A DNA stretch of 8,250 bases from Hyphomicrobiaceae bacterium (GTDB taxonomy: Bacteria > Pseudomonadota > Alphaproteobacteria > Rhizobiales > MH13). A model generated the notes under the pieces. It was not told the origin of the DNA. It did no database searches and saw only the letters and a program-made list of their open reading frames with translations. How positions within the stretch are numbered: position 1 is the first letter of the stretch; each line of letters begins with the position of its first letter. Location: the NCBI GenBank assembly GCA_020442235.1, contig JAGRKQ010000123.1:7956-16205 (forward strand). The letters run 5' to 3'. Both the position numbers and the translations under genes were made by a program. Positions 1-5,631 of this stretch are shown here, piece by piece.

Positions 1-545
1 TCGGGAATCGCGGCGCAATTGACCGAAATGAACGGACGGTCGGCGCGGTGCGACTTCCTGTGAACGTAGCGGGCGACGACTTCCTTGCCGGTGCCGCTTT
101 CGCCGGTGATGAGCACGGACGCATCGGAGGGGGCGATCTGGTCGGCCAGGCGCACGACATGGGTCATCTTCTCGTCGCGGAACACCATGTCGAAACGGTC
201 TTCGGCGACGGCGGCCAGCACGGCGGCGATCAGCGTCGGGTCCGGCGGCAGGGGGATATATTCCTTCGCACCGGCCTTGATCGCGGCAACGGCGGCGCGG
301 GCATCTGTCTTGGTGCCGCAGGCGACGACCGGCACGTGGATGCGTTCGGCTTCCAGCGCCTTCACCAGCCGCTCGATGTCGAGAGAGATCTCGACCATGA
401 CGATGTCGGCGCCGCGCCCCTGGCGAAGGCTGGCCAGGGCGACGTCGAGCGTCTCGGCGTTGACCACCTTGGCACCGCGGTCCATGGCGATGCGCGAAGC
501 GGCGGAAAGCTGGCCTCCCAGCGGGCCGACGATCAGAAGGCGCAT
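1..545 (-). CDS. flbD: FlbD, sigma54-dependent flagellar transcription activator (3' part beyond window)
   Basis: Bacterial enhancer-binding protein that in Caulobacter activates sigma54-dependent late flagellar promoters and represses fliF. The visible 181 residues hold a receiver-like N-terminal domain (about 1-115) and the start of the AAA+ domain with a Walker A motif, GESGTGKE (148-155), followed by the conserved [10 protein letters not shown] (172-181). The rest of the AAA+ domain and the HTH lie past the left edge. The receiver is degenerate: residues 7-8 are Gly-Pro where an acidic pair normally sits, and the phospho-Asp position in ADIVMVE is Glu (E52), while the conserved Lys (K94) remains. 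In Caulobacter FlbD is controlled by FliX rather than by a standard kinase, which fits. The ATG at 545-543 has a GAGGAA Shine-Dalgarno (558-553), 17 nt after the fliN stop. It is the last visible gene of the fliF operon. The receiver sequence makes FlbD more likely than NtrC or another activator. Confidence 0.95.
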   Translation of the reverse strand, partial: MRLLIVGPLGGQLSAASRIAMDRGAKVVNAETLDVALASLRQGRGADIVMVEISLDIERLVKALEAERIHVPVVACGTKTDARAAVAAIKAGAKEYIPLPPDPTLIAAVLAAVAEDRFDMVFRDEKMTHVVRLADQIAPSDASVLITGESGTGKEVVARYVHRKSHRADRPFISVNCAAIP

Positions 546-562
546 GGTGGTATTCCTCGTTC

Positions 563-919
563 CTATTTGTCGGACTTGATGATTTCCGTCATGGTCACGC
601 CGAGCTTGTCCTCGACAAGGACGACCTCGCCGCGCGCGACCAGACGGTTGTTCACATAGATGTCGATGGCCTCGCCGACGCGGCGGTCGAGCTCGACCAC
701 CATGCCGGGCGCCATTTTCAGGAGCTGGCTGACCTGCATGTCGGACCGGCCGAGAATGGCCGAGACCTTCACCGGCACGTCGAAGACGGCTTCCAGTTCG
801 GCTGCACCGTGAGCGCGGTTCGGATCGTCGTCCTCATCGGCCGTGACCGAGGCTTCCATCTCGCTGAGCGGAACAGCGCCGGCCTCTTCCATTTCGGTTT
901 CGCTGGTTTCGTCGCTCAT
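563..919 (-). CDS. fliN: FliN, flagellar motor switch protein
   Basis: C-ring component at the cytoplasmic base of the flagellum, working with FliM and FliG in rotation switching and docking export cargo through FliH. The protein is 118 residues. An acidic, low-complexity N-terminal arm (about 1-38) is followed by one SpoA/FliN domain (about 42-114), recognisable from [20 protein letters not shown] and the ending [18 protein letters not shown]. The start is ATG at 919-917, supported by AAGGAG (932-927) seven nt upstream. An ORF extending to 1066 would add an Arg-rich segment that is only fliH read in another frame, so I rejected it. The start overlaps the fliH stop by ATGA, implying translational coupling. 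No fliM is present in the window; in Caulobacter fliM is elsewhere, with fliL. Confidence 0.95.
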   Translation of the reverse strand: MSDETSETEMEEAGAVPLSEMEASVTADEDDDPNRAHGAAELEAVFDVPVKVSAILGRSDMQVSQLLKMAPGMVVELDRRVGEAIDIYVNNRLVARGEVVLVEDKLGVTMTEIIKSDK

Positions 920-1593
920 GACGATGCTCCTTCGCCGGCAGCGCCGCCGCCGGACTTGGTTTCGGCGCGCCGCGCCTCGATGTATGTTTCGACCAGGCGA
1001 TCGATCTCGGCATCGATCGTGGCGCGCTCGCGCACGATGCCGCCATCGGCCCATTCGATGCGGCAATCGCCGCGGGCCATGCTGTCTTCACCGAGCACGA
1101 CGAGCCGGCCGGCAAAGCCTTTTTCACGCGCCATGGCGCTCAGCGTCGCGTCCAGCGCCTCGGCGTCCTCGGCGGCGAGGCGCACGACGAGATGCGGCGT
1201 CTTGGACAGCGGGCGCAGCGCGTCGGCGATGAGGGCCTCGATCTCGGCGCGCGGGTTCATCTCGATGAGCGCCGGGGCAAGCTTGCGGGCAACGGTCAGC
1301 GCCAGGGAAAGAGCGGCGGCTTCGCGCTCGACGCGCTCGTGGTCGATGGCGCCCAGGAGCCGCTCGGTCGCCTCGGCGATGCGCGCCGTTTCAGCGGCGG
1401 CGCGGCGGGCGGCTTCGGCCTCGGCGGAACGCTTTCCTTCCTCGACGCCCTTCAGATGCGCGCGGCGCTCGGCTTCCTTCACATGCGCCTCGTGCTCGTA
1501 GACGGTGATCATCGGCACGGTTTCTTCCACCACCTCGGGCTTTTCCGGGGCGTTGAAGTCGAGATCGAAGAGGTAGCGGGCGGGGGCGTTCAT
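916..1593 (-). CDS. fliH: FliH-family flagellar export regulator (FlbE-like)
   Basis: Peripheral protein of the flagellar type III export apparatus. FliH family members bind the FliI ATPase, hold it inactive and link it to FliN on the C-ring. The 225-residue protein begins ARYLFDLDF, a hydrophobic N-terminal patch of the kind expected for docking. An Ala/Glu/Arg-rich, probably coiled-coil segment follows (about 35-95), then a C-terminal FliH/V-ATPase-E-like domain with the typical GDCRIEWADGGIVRE (175-189). The Caulobacter counterpart in the same position is FlbE. The start is ATG at 1593; the Shine-Dalgarno is weak (only CGT-rich sequence), so translation may depend on coupling to fliG, 15 nt upstream. 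It overlaps fliN by 4 nt. The extreme C-terminus is a Gly/Ala/Ser tail. No fliI is in the window. The family call is firm; the fliH versus flbE name is convention. Confidence 0.9.
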   Translation of the reverse strand: MNAPARYLFDLDFNAPEKPEVVEETVPMITVYEHEAHVKEAERRAHLKGVEEGKRSAEAEAARRAAAETARIAEATERLLGAIDHERVEREAAALSLALTVARKLAPALIEMNPRAEIEALIADALRPLSKTPHLVVRLAAEDAEALDATLSAMAREKGFAGRLVVLGEDSMARGDCRIEWADGGIVRERATIDAEIDRLVETYIEARRAETKSGGGAAGEGASS

Positions 1594-1608
1594 GGCATGT
1601 TACGACGG

Positions 1609-2679
1609 TCAGAACACGACCTCGTCGTCCCCCTTGCTCTTGGACAGGATGATTTCGCCCTTGGCGGCGAGGTCCTTGGCGAGGTTGACCATGGCCATCT
1701 GCGCCTCGTCGACTTCGCGCAGACGGACCGGGCCCATGACTTCCATCTCTTCGCGCACGTTCTGGGCCTGACGGCTCGACATGTTGCCGAAGAAGAAGTC
1801 GCGCAGCGTTTCCGAGGCACCCTTGAGCGCGATGGTGAGCTTGGCCGGGTCGAACTGGCGCAGCACCGTCTGACAACTTGCCGCATCCATGCGTCCAAGA
1901 TCCTCGAAGGTGAACATCAGCGCCTTGATGCGCTCGGCGGAATCGCGTGCGTCCTCTTCCAGCGCGGTGAGGAAGCGGGCCTCGGTCTGGCGGTCGAAAT
2001 TGTTGAAGATCTCGGCCATCATCTCGTGGCTGTCGCGGCGGCGGGTGTGCGACAGGTTGGACATGAACTCGACGCGCAGCGTCTGTTCGACCTTTTCCAG
2101 AATGTCCTTCTGCACGCTCTCCATCTTGAGCATGCGGTTGATGACTTCCAGCGCCAGTTCGTCGGGGAACAGCGACAGCACCTTGGCGGCGTGGTCGGAG
2201 CGGATCTTGGACAGGACGACGGCGGTCGTCTGCGGGTATTCGTTCTTGAGGTAGTTGGCGAGAACGTTCTCCTGCACGTTGGAGAGCTTCTCCCACATGT
2301 TGCGCCCGGCCGGGCCGCGGATCTCTTCCATGATCGACGTCACCTTGTCGGCATCCATGAAGGAAGCAAGCAGACGTTCCGTCGTCTCGAAGCCGCCGGC
2401 CATGGACTGGTTGGAGGTGACGCGGGTGACGAAATCGACGAGCACTTCCTCGATCATCTCCGTGGTGAGGGCGCCCATCGTCGCCATCGCCTGGGAGATT
2501 TCCTTCAGTTCCAGCTCGTCGAGCTTGGACCAGATCGGCATGCCGTATTTGTCGCCGAGCGCCAGAAGCAGAACGGCAACGCGTTCGGCGCCCTTCAGTT
2601 CGCGCTTCTGGGCATTCTGGTTGATGATCCCGGCGCGGGTGCCGAGGGCGGCCTGGGCCTGGGCGAGTGCGGTTGCCAT
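1609..2679 (-). CDS. fliG: FliG, flagellar motor switch and torque protein
   Basis: Rotor protein on the cytoplasmic face of the MS ring, which transmits torque from the MotA stator. It is 356 residues, slightly longer than enteric FliG because of an N-terminal Ala/Gln-rich stretch. Domains: FliF-binding N domain (about 28-125), middle domain with EYPQ (147-150, the EHPQ motif of other bacteria) binding FliM, and torque domain with MFTFEDL (255-261), MSSR (300-303) and GPVRL (316-320). Aligning by eye to the E. coli torque helix, the key charged residues are kept: K286 for K264, R303 for R281, E310/E311 for D288/D289, and R319 for R297. This suggests a normal motor. The start is ATG at 2679 with a strong AGGAGGGG (2694-2687) that overlaps the fliF stop codon. 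The next gene, fliH, follows after 15 nt. Confidence 0.97.
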   Translation of the reverse strand: MATALAQAQAALGTRAGIINQNAQKRELKGAERVAVLLLALGDKYGMPIWSKLDELELKEISQAMATMGALTTEMIEEVLVDFVTRVTSNQSMAGGFETTERLLASFMDADKVTSIMEEIRGPAGRNMWEKLSNVQENVLANYLKNEYPQTTAVVLSKIRSDHAAKVLSLFPDELALEVINRMLKMESVQKDILEKVEQTLRVEFMSNLSHTRRRDSHEMMAEIFNNFDRQTEARFLTALEEDARDSAERIKALMFTFEDLGRMDAASCQTVLRQFDPAKLTIALKGASETLRDFFFGNMSSRQAQNVREEMEVMGPVRLREVDEAQMAMVNLAKDLAAKGEIILSKSKGDDEVVF

Positions 2680-2693
2680 CTCTCAGCCCCTCC

Positions 2694-4337
2694 TCAAGCC
2701 GCGTTGGCTTCGGTGAGCCAGGAACGGATCACCTGCATGGCTTCGTTCGGATGCTCGGTGACGAGTTCGCCGACCCTTGCCAGGGATTCTGCCTGGAGCG
2801 CACCGAGGGCGGCTGCATGTTCGATCGCCTTGGCGGTGGTGTTTTCCAGCGCGCCGACGGGCACATTCGGTGTCGGCGAGGCCACAACCTCACCATTCGG
2901 GCCGATGACCATGCCCGGCGCCGCCTCGCCGCCGACCGGCAGGGAGGCGAAGATGTTGTCTTCCGGCGCGACGATGCGCTTCAGGAGCGGGCGCACCACG
3001 AAGAACAGGACGATCAGGGTCAGAAGGGCGATCGTCGCGAGTTCGGCGATGGCGAAATAGTCTTCCTTGGTGAGGACGAAGAGCCCGGTGTCCTCGACCA
3101 GTTCCTCGCGCGGGCCCTCGGCGAAGGGCAGGTTGACAACCTCGACGACATCGCCGCGCGCCTGATCGAAGCCGACGGCGGAGCGCACCAGCGCGGCGAT
3201 CATGTCAAGCTGGGCCTGATCGCGGGGGGTATAGACGAGGTTGCCGTCGCCATCGCGCTCGTAAAGCCCGTCGACCAGAACCGCAACCGACATGCGCTTG
3301 ATGCGGCCGGCTTCCAGCACCTCGGTACGGGTGGTGCGGCTGATCTCGTAGTTGACCACTTCCTCGGACTGGGTGCGCGCTTCGCGCAGGCCGTTGTCGC
3401 CGCCTTCGCCGGCAGTGCCGCCGGGGATCTCGTTGGCAACCGTCACCTCGCCGTTCACCACCTCGGTGGTCTGGCCGTTTTCCTCGCGCGTCTGGGTGGA
3501 GCGGACGACCTGGCCTTCCGGGTCGAAGATGTCGGAGGTCTGGCTGACGCGGTTGAAGTCCAGTTCGGTCGACACCTGCACGCGGGCGCGGTCGGGACCG
3601 ACGATCTCCTGAAGGATCGTTTCGATCTGGTGGCGCAGGCGGGATTCGATGGCGGTGCGGCGTTCTTCCAGCGAAGCGGTGAAGAAGGCGGTTTCATCCT
3701 CCTCCGCACCGGTGGCGAGCAGGCGGCCGGCCTCGTCGACGATCGAGACCGCGCTGGGGCGCAGGCCTTCCACGGCACTGGCGACAAGGTGCTGGATGGC
3801 GCGGATCTGGGCGGTGTCGAGATCGCCGCGCGTGCGCACCACGATGGATGCGGTCGGGCTGGCCTCGTCGCGCGAGAACAGCTGGCGCTCGGGCAGGACG
3901 AGATGCACGCGCACATTCTGCACCCGGTCGATGGAGCGGATGGTGCGGGCGAGTTCGCCTTCCAGTGCGCGCACGTGATTGATGTTCTGCACGAAGCTCG
4001 TTGCCCCGAGCGTGTCGGAACGGTCGAAGATCTCGTAACCGATGGAGCCGCCGGAGGGCAGGCCTTCCTGGGCAAGACGCATACGGGTGCGCAGCACCGT
4101 GTCGTCCGGCACCATGATGGTGCCGCCATTGGCGCGCAGCTCATACGGCACGTCGGCAGCTTCGAGCTGTTCCACGATCTGCGCGGAATCGTCCATCGAC
4201 AGGTTGGTGTAGAGCGGCACCATGTTCGGCGTGGAGACGCGCATGATGATGAAGGTGAAGAAGCCGACGAGAAGCGCAGCGACAACGGCCATGGCGCCGA
4301 GGCGGGCGGGACCGAGCTTCTGCAGGAAATCCGTCAT
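2694..4337 (-). CDS. fliF: FliF, flagellar MS-ring protein
   Basis: Inner-membrane ring protein on which the flagellar base and export gate assemble. At 547 residues it is of usual length for alphaproteobacteria. It has a first membrane segment (about 15-33), a YscJ/FliF ring-building region with NVRVHLVLPERQLFSRDEAS (141-160), a second periplasmic region to about 420, a second membrane segment (about 429-449, ending VVRPLLKRI), and a cytoplasmic tail ending VTEHPNEAMQVIRSWL (526-541), the FliG-binding helix. I chose ATG 4337 (MTDFLQKLGP). The frame stays open to 4439, but the extra 34 residues look unrelated to FliF and would contain the promoter elements at 4378-4418. The Shine-Dalgarno is poor. 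It is the first gene of fliF-fliG-fliH-fliN-flbD; the fliG ribosome site overlaps its stop codon. Confidence 0.97.
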   Translation of the reverse strand: MTDFLQKLGPARLGAMAVVAALLVGFFTFIIMRVSTPNMVPLYTNLSMDDSAQIVEQLEAADVPYELRANGGTIMVPDDTVLRTRMRLAQEGLPSGGSIGYEIFDRSDTLGATSFVQNINHVRALEGELARTIRSIDRVQNVRVHLVLPERQLFSRDEASPTASIVVRTRGDLDTAQIRAIQHLVASAVEGLRPSAVSIVDEAGRLLATGAEEDETAFFTASLEERRTAIESRLRHQIETILQEIVGPDRARVQVSTELDFNRVSQTSDIFDPEGQVVRSTQTREENGQTTEVVNGEVTVANEIPGGTAGEGGDNGLREARTQSEEVVNYEISRTTRTEVLEAGRIKRMSVAVLVDGLYERDGDGNLVYTPRDQAQLDMIAALVRSAVGFDQARGDVVEVVNLPFAEGPREELVEDTGLFVLTKEDYFAIAELATIALLTLIVLFFVVRPLLKRIVAPEDNIFASLPVGGEAAPGMVIGPNGEVVASPTPNVPVGALENTTAKAIEHAAALGALQAESLARVGELVTEHPNEAMQVIRSWLTEANAA

Positions 4338-4361
4338 CGAAAGGCGACTCAACCGTTGCGC

Positions 4362-4374
4362 GCCCGGATCGGGC
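4362..4374 (-). other. Small GC hairpin in the fliF leader
   Basis: GCCCG and CGGGC arms with a 3-nt loop lie between the proposed fliF transcription start (about 4378) and the ATG at 4337, ending 24 nt before it. The stem is seen directly. A role in mRNA stability or translation is only a guess, and five-bp GC stems occur by chance in a genome this rich in G+C. Confidence 0.3.
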
Positions 4375-4377
4375 TTA

Positions 4378-4393
4378 CCCGGCAAGAATTGCC
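4378..4393 (-). promoter_or_regulatory. Probable FlbD (ftr4-like) repressor site over the fliF -10
   Basis: On the plus strand the site reads CCCGGCA-N4-TTGCC, with a perfect GGCAA-N3-TTGCC dyad inside it. The fliK enhancer has the same pattern at 7504-7519 on the minus strand. It overlaps the likely -10 of the CtrA-dependent fliF promoter (AATTCT, 4390-4385). In Caulobacter, FlbD represses fliF through the ftr4 element near the transcription start, and this location matches. That FlbD is the binder here is inference from position, the sister site and the flbD gene at the end of the operon. Confidence 0.6.
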
Positions 4394-4403
4394 CAGTGCA
4401 TGG

Positions 4404-4418
4404 TAAACAAGGTGTTAA
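4404..4418 (-). promoter_or_regulatory. CtrA box of the fliF operon promoter
   Basis: TTAA-N7-TTTA on the minus strand, one base off the CtrA consensus TTAA-N7-TTAA, extended as GTTAAC and TTTACC. A weak -10 (AATTCT, 4390-4385) lies 13 nt downstream, predicting a start near 4378, so the box is centred about 33 bases upstream as in CtrA-activated promoters. Early flagellar operons including fliF are CtrA targets in Caulobacter. Confidence 0.65.
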
Positions 4419-4461
4419 CCAATCGCACCGGATCGCCAAAATGGTTGTCCGCTCGTCAAAT

Positions 4462-4473
4462 TTCTCCGGAGAA
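4462..4473. promoter_or_regulatory. Perfect 12-bp palindrome upstream of the fliF promoter
   Basis: TTCTCCGGAGAA is a perfect dyad without spacer, in the 100-base gap between the sciP terminator and the CtrA box, about 84-95 bases upstream of the proposed fliF start. It is noncoding, and the spacer-free symmetry suits a dimeric DNA-binding protein better than an RNA hairpin. I do not recognise the binder, and chance cannot be excluded. Confidence 0.4.
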
Positions 4474-4480
4474 CACGCGC

Positions 4481-4505
4481 AAAAGGCCGGCTGGGCGGCC
4501 GGCCT
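4481..4505 (-). terminator. Rho-independent terminator of sciP
   Basis: A perfect 8-bp stem (AGGCCGGC and GCCGGCCT, 4484-4491 with 4498-4505) has a 6-nt loop. Read on the minus strand it is followed by a short run of four T (4484-4481, the first of them also closing the stem). It begins 32 nt after the sciP stop codon and lies before the fliF promoter, so it separates sciP from the fliF operon. The T run is short, so termination may be partial. Confidence 0.72.
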
Positions 4506-4536
4506 CAGTCACTCATGAATGTTGGATGGGGAAGGC

Positions 4537-4815
4537 TCAGACGGCGCGGTAATGCTGGATGCGCGTGGTGCGCAGCCCGGCAAGGCCATGCTTGTCGATG
4601 GATATCTGCCAGTTGACAAATTCCTCGACCGTGAGCGCGTAGCGCGCACAGGCTTCCTCAAGGGTCAGCAGACCGCCGCGAACTGCGGCCACCACTTCCG
4701 CCTTGCGGCGGATCACCCAACGACGCGTATTGGAAGGCGGTAGATCGGCGATCGTCAGCGGGCTGCCGTCGGGGCCGATCACATACTTCACACGCGGGCG
4801 CGTAACTTCGGTCAT
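4537..4815 (-). CDS. sciP: SciP (DUF1153), CtrA inhibitor
   Basis: Small helix-turn-helix protein of the DUF1153 family. In Caulobacter SciP accumulates in G1 cells, binds CtrA and DNA, and blocks transcription of CtrA-activated genes. The 92-residue protein carries the family signature: YVIGPDGSPLTIADLPP (11-27), then RRWVIRRKAEVVAAVRGGLL (31-50), and a helical TLEEACARYALTVEEFVNWQ (51-70), the Trp-repressor-like DNA-binding fold. The near-invariant DKHGLAGLR (74-82) follows. The start is ATG 4815 with a purine-rich AGAGAG upstream; the frame is open to 5160 but the extension is antisense-like and reads through flgD. It has its own CtrA-like promoter and its own terminator. Its place between flgD and fliF resembles the Caulobacter arrangement. 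Being controlled by CtrA would give negative feedback on the fliF operon next door. Confidence 0.93.
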   Translation of the reverse strand: MTEVTRPRVKYVIGPDGSPLTIADLPPSNTRRWVIRRKAEVVAAVRGGLLTLEEACARYALTVEEFVNWQISIDKHGLAGLRTTRIQHYRAV

Positions 4816-4854
4816 GGTACTCTCTACACTCGAACGCGACCTTATCGAGTTCAG

Positions 4855-4886
4855 AGAATAGACCGTGCGGTTTAAGAAGCTCCTAA
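4855..4886 (-). promoter_or_regulatory. sciP promoter with CtrA box
   Basis: On the minus strand TTAG-N7-TTAA (4886-4872), one base off the CtrA consensus, is followed 11 nt later by TATTCT (4860-4855) as a possible -10. The predicted start is near 4848, about 33 nt before the sciP ATG, with the box centred near -31. A second, poorer match (TTAA-N7-TAAT, 4908-4894) lies just upstream. No terminator separates flgD from this region, so read-through from the fliK-flgD operon could also feed sciP. Confidence 0.6.
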
Positions 4887-4940
4887 ACGCCTGATTACAT
4901 TCGATTAAGACTTGAGCGACCGTTTCGCGCGTCATCGGGC

Positions 4941-5621
4941 TCAATTGCTGGCGACGGCAATCGTCCTCACGGAGGAGGCCGGAAGGCGCATGGAGCCGAT
5001 TTCCAGAACCGGTTCGGAGCCCGTCATATCGACCCCGGTCACCGTTCCGGCGACTTCGGTATCGACATTCACGAGGCCGCCGGAAGCATCGCGCGCATCG
5101 AAATCGATGGTGTAGAGGCCGGGCGCGGCGCGGCTGCCGGTGGAGGTGCGTCCATCCCACTCGAAGACGCCGTCACCGGCGGCAAGCTCCACCGGTTCGG
5201 AATAGACCACCGTTCCATCGGAATTGGTGATCGTGACGGTCGTGCGCGGGGCGGCAAGGGCTGCGTCATAGTTCCACTGGGTGCCGCCTTCGGAGGGCAG
5301 TTCGGCCTGAGAGCCGTCCGCCGTGACGGTGCGGCCGAGATAGCCGACCATCATGGCGGTGGCGTTTCCGCTCGCCATGGAGACCAGGGACTCCAGCTGT
5401 TCGTTCATGCGGATCTGCTGTTCGACGCCGGAAAACTGCACCAACTGCTGGGTGAACTGGTTGGTGTCGAGCGGTTCCAGCGGGTTCTGGTTCTGCAACT
5501 GCGTCGTCAGCAATTGCAGGAAGGTGTCGAAATTGTCGGCGATGCGCTGGCGGTCGGTCGAAGACTGGTTGGCCGTCGTGGTCGAGGCGCCAAGCGAGGC
5601 AAGCTGTTCGATCGTGGACAT
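4941..5621 (-). CDS. flgD: FlgD, flagellar hook-capping scaffold protein
   Basis: Exported cap that guides assembly of FlgE hook subunits and is lost once the hook is finished. The 226-residue protein, a normal length, has the conserved N-terminal FlgD region: NFDTFLQLLTTQLQNQNPLE (30-49) followed by QFTQQLVQFSGVEQQIRMNEQLESL (55-79). After that come a central FlgD Ig-like/TUDOR region with VFEWDGRTSTG (152-162) and PGLYTIDFDA (167-176), and a C-terminal VTGVDMTGSEPVLEIGSMRLP (195-215). There is no cleavable signal peptide, as expected for a type III export substrate. The start is ATG 5621 with GAGGAAA (5633-5627) spanning the fliK stop; the gap to fliK is 10 nt, so they form one operon. FliK normally acts after FlgD in ending hook growth, so the pairing makes functional sense. 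Confidence 0.96.
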   Translation of the reverse strand: MSTIEQLASLGASTTTANQSSTDRQRIADNFDTFLQLLTTQLQNQNPLEPLDTNQFTQQLVQFSGVEQQIRMNEQLESLVSMASGNATAMMVGYLGRTVTADGSQAELPSEGGTQWNYDAALAAPRTTVTITNSDGTVVYSEPVELAAGDGVFEWDGRTSTGSRAAPGLYTIDFDARDASGGLVNVDTEVAGTVTGVDMTGSEPVLEIGSMRLPASSVRTIAVASN

Positions 5622-5631
5622 GGGTCTTTCC

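Noticed and set aside
471..488. TTGGCACC inside flbD as another sigma54 -24 element
   Set aside because: No TTGC at the required distance; it lies inside coding sequence on the wrong strand for any downstream gene.
1192..3060. Open frame of 622 codons on the plus strand opposite fliH and fliG
   Set aside because: Antisense shadow in GC-rich DNA; its product is rich in His, Gly, Asp and Leu with no domain, while the opposite strand encodes clear FliH and FliG.
2667..4406. Open frame of 579 codons on the plus strand opposite fliF
   Set aside because: Mirror of FliF codons; no recognisable motif, and it runs through the fliG ribosome site and most of the fliF gene.
4338..4439. Longer FliF start at 4439
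   Set aside because: The added 34 residues are unlike FliF N-termini, and the segment contains the CtrA box, the -10 and the dyad.
4894..4908. Second CtrA site TTAA-N7-TAAT upstream of sciP
   Set aside because: Too many mismatches to call alone; mentioned only as a possible auxiliary site.
4816..5160. Longer SciP start at 5160
   Set aside because: It would overlap flgD in another frame, add an Arg-rich non-family segment and include the sciP promoter.
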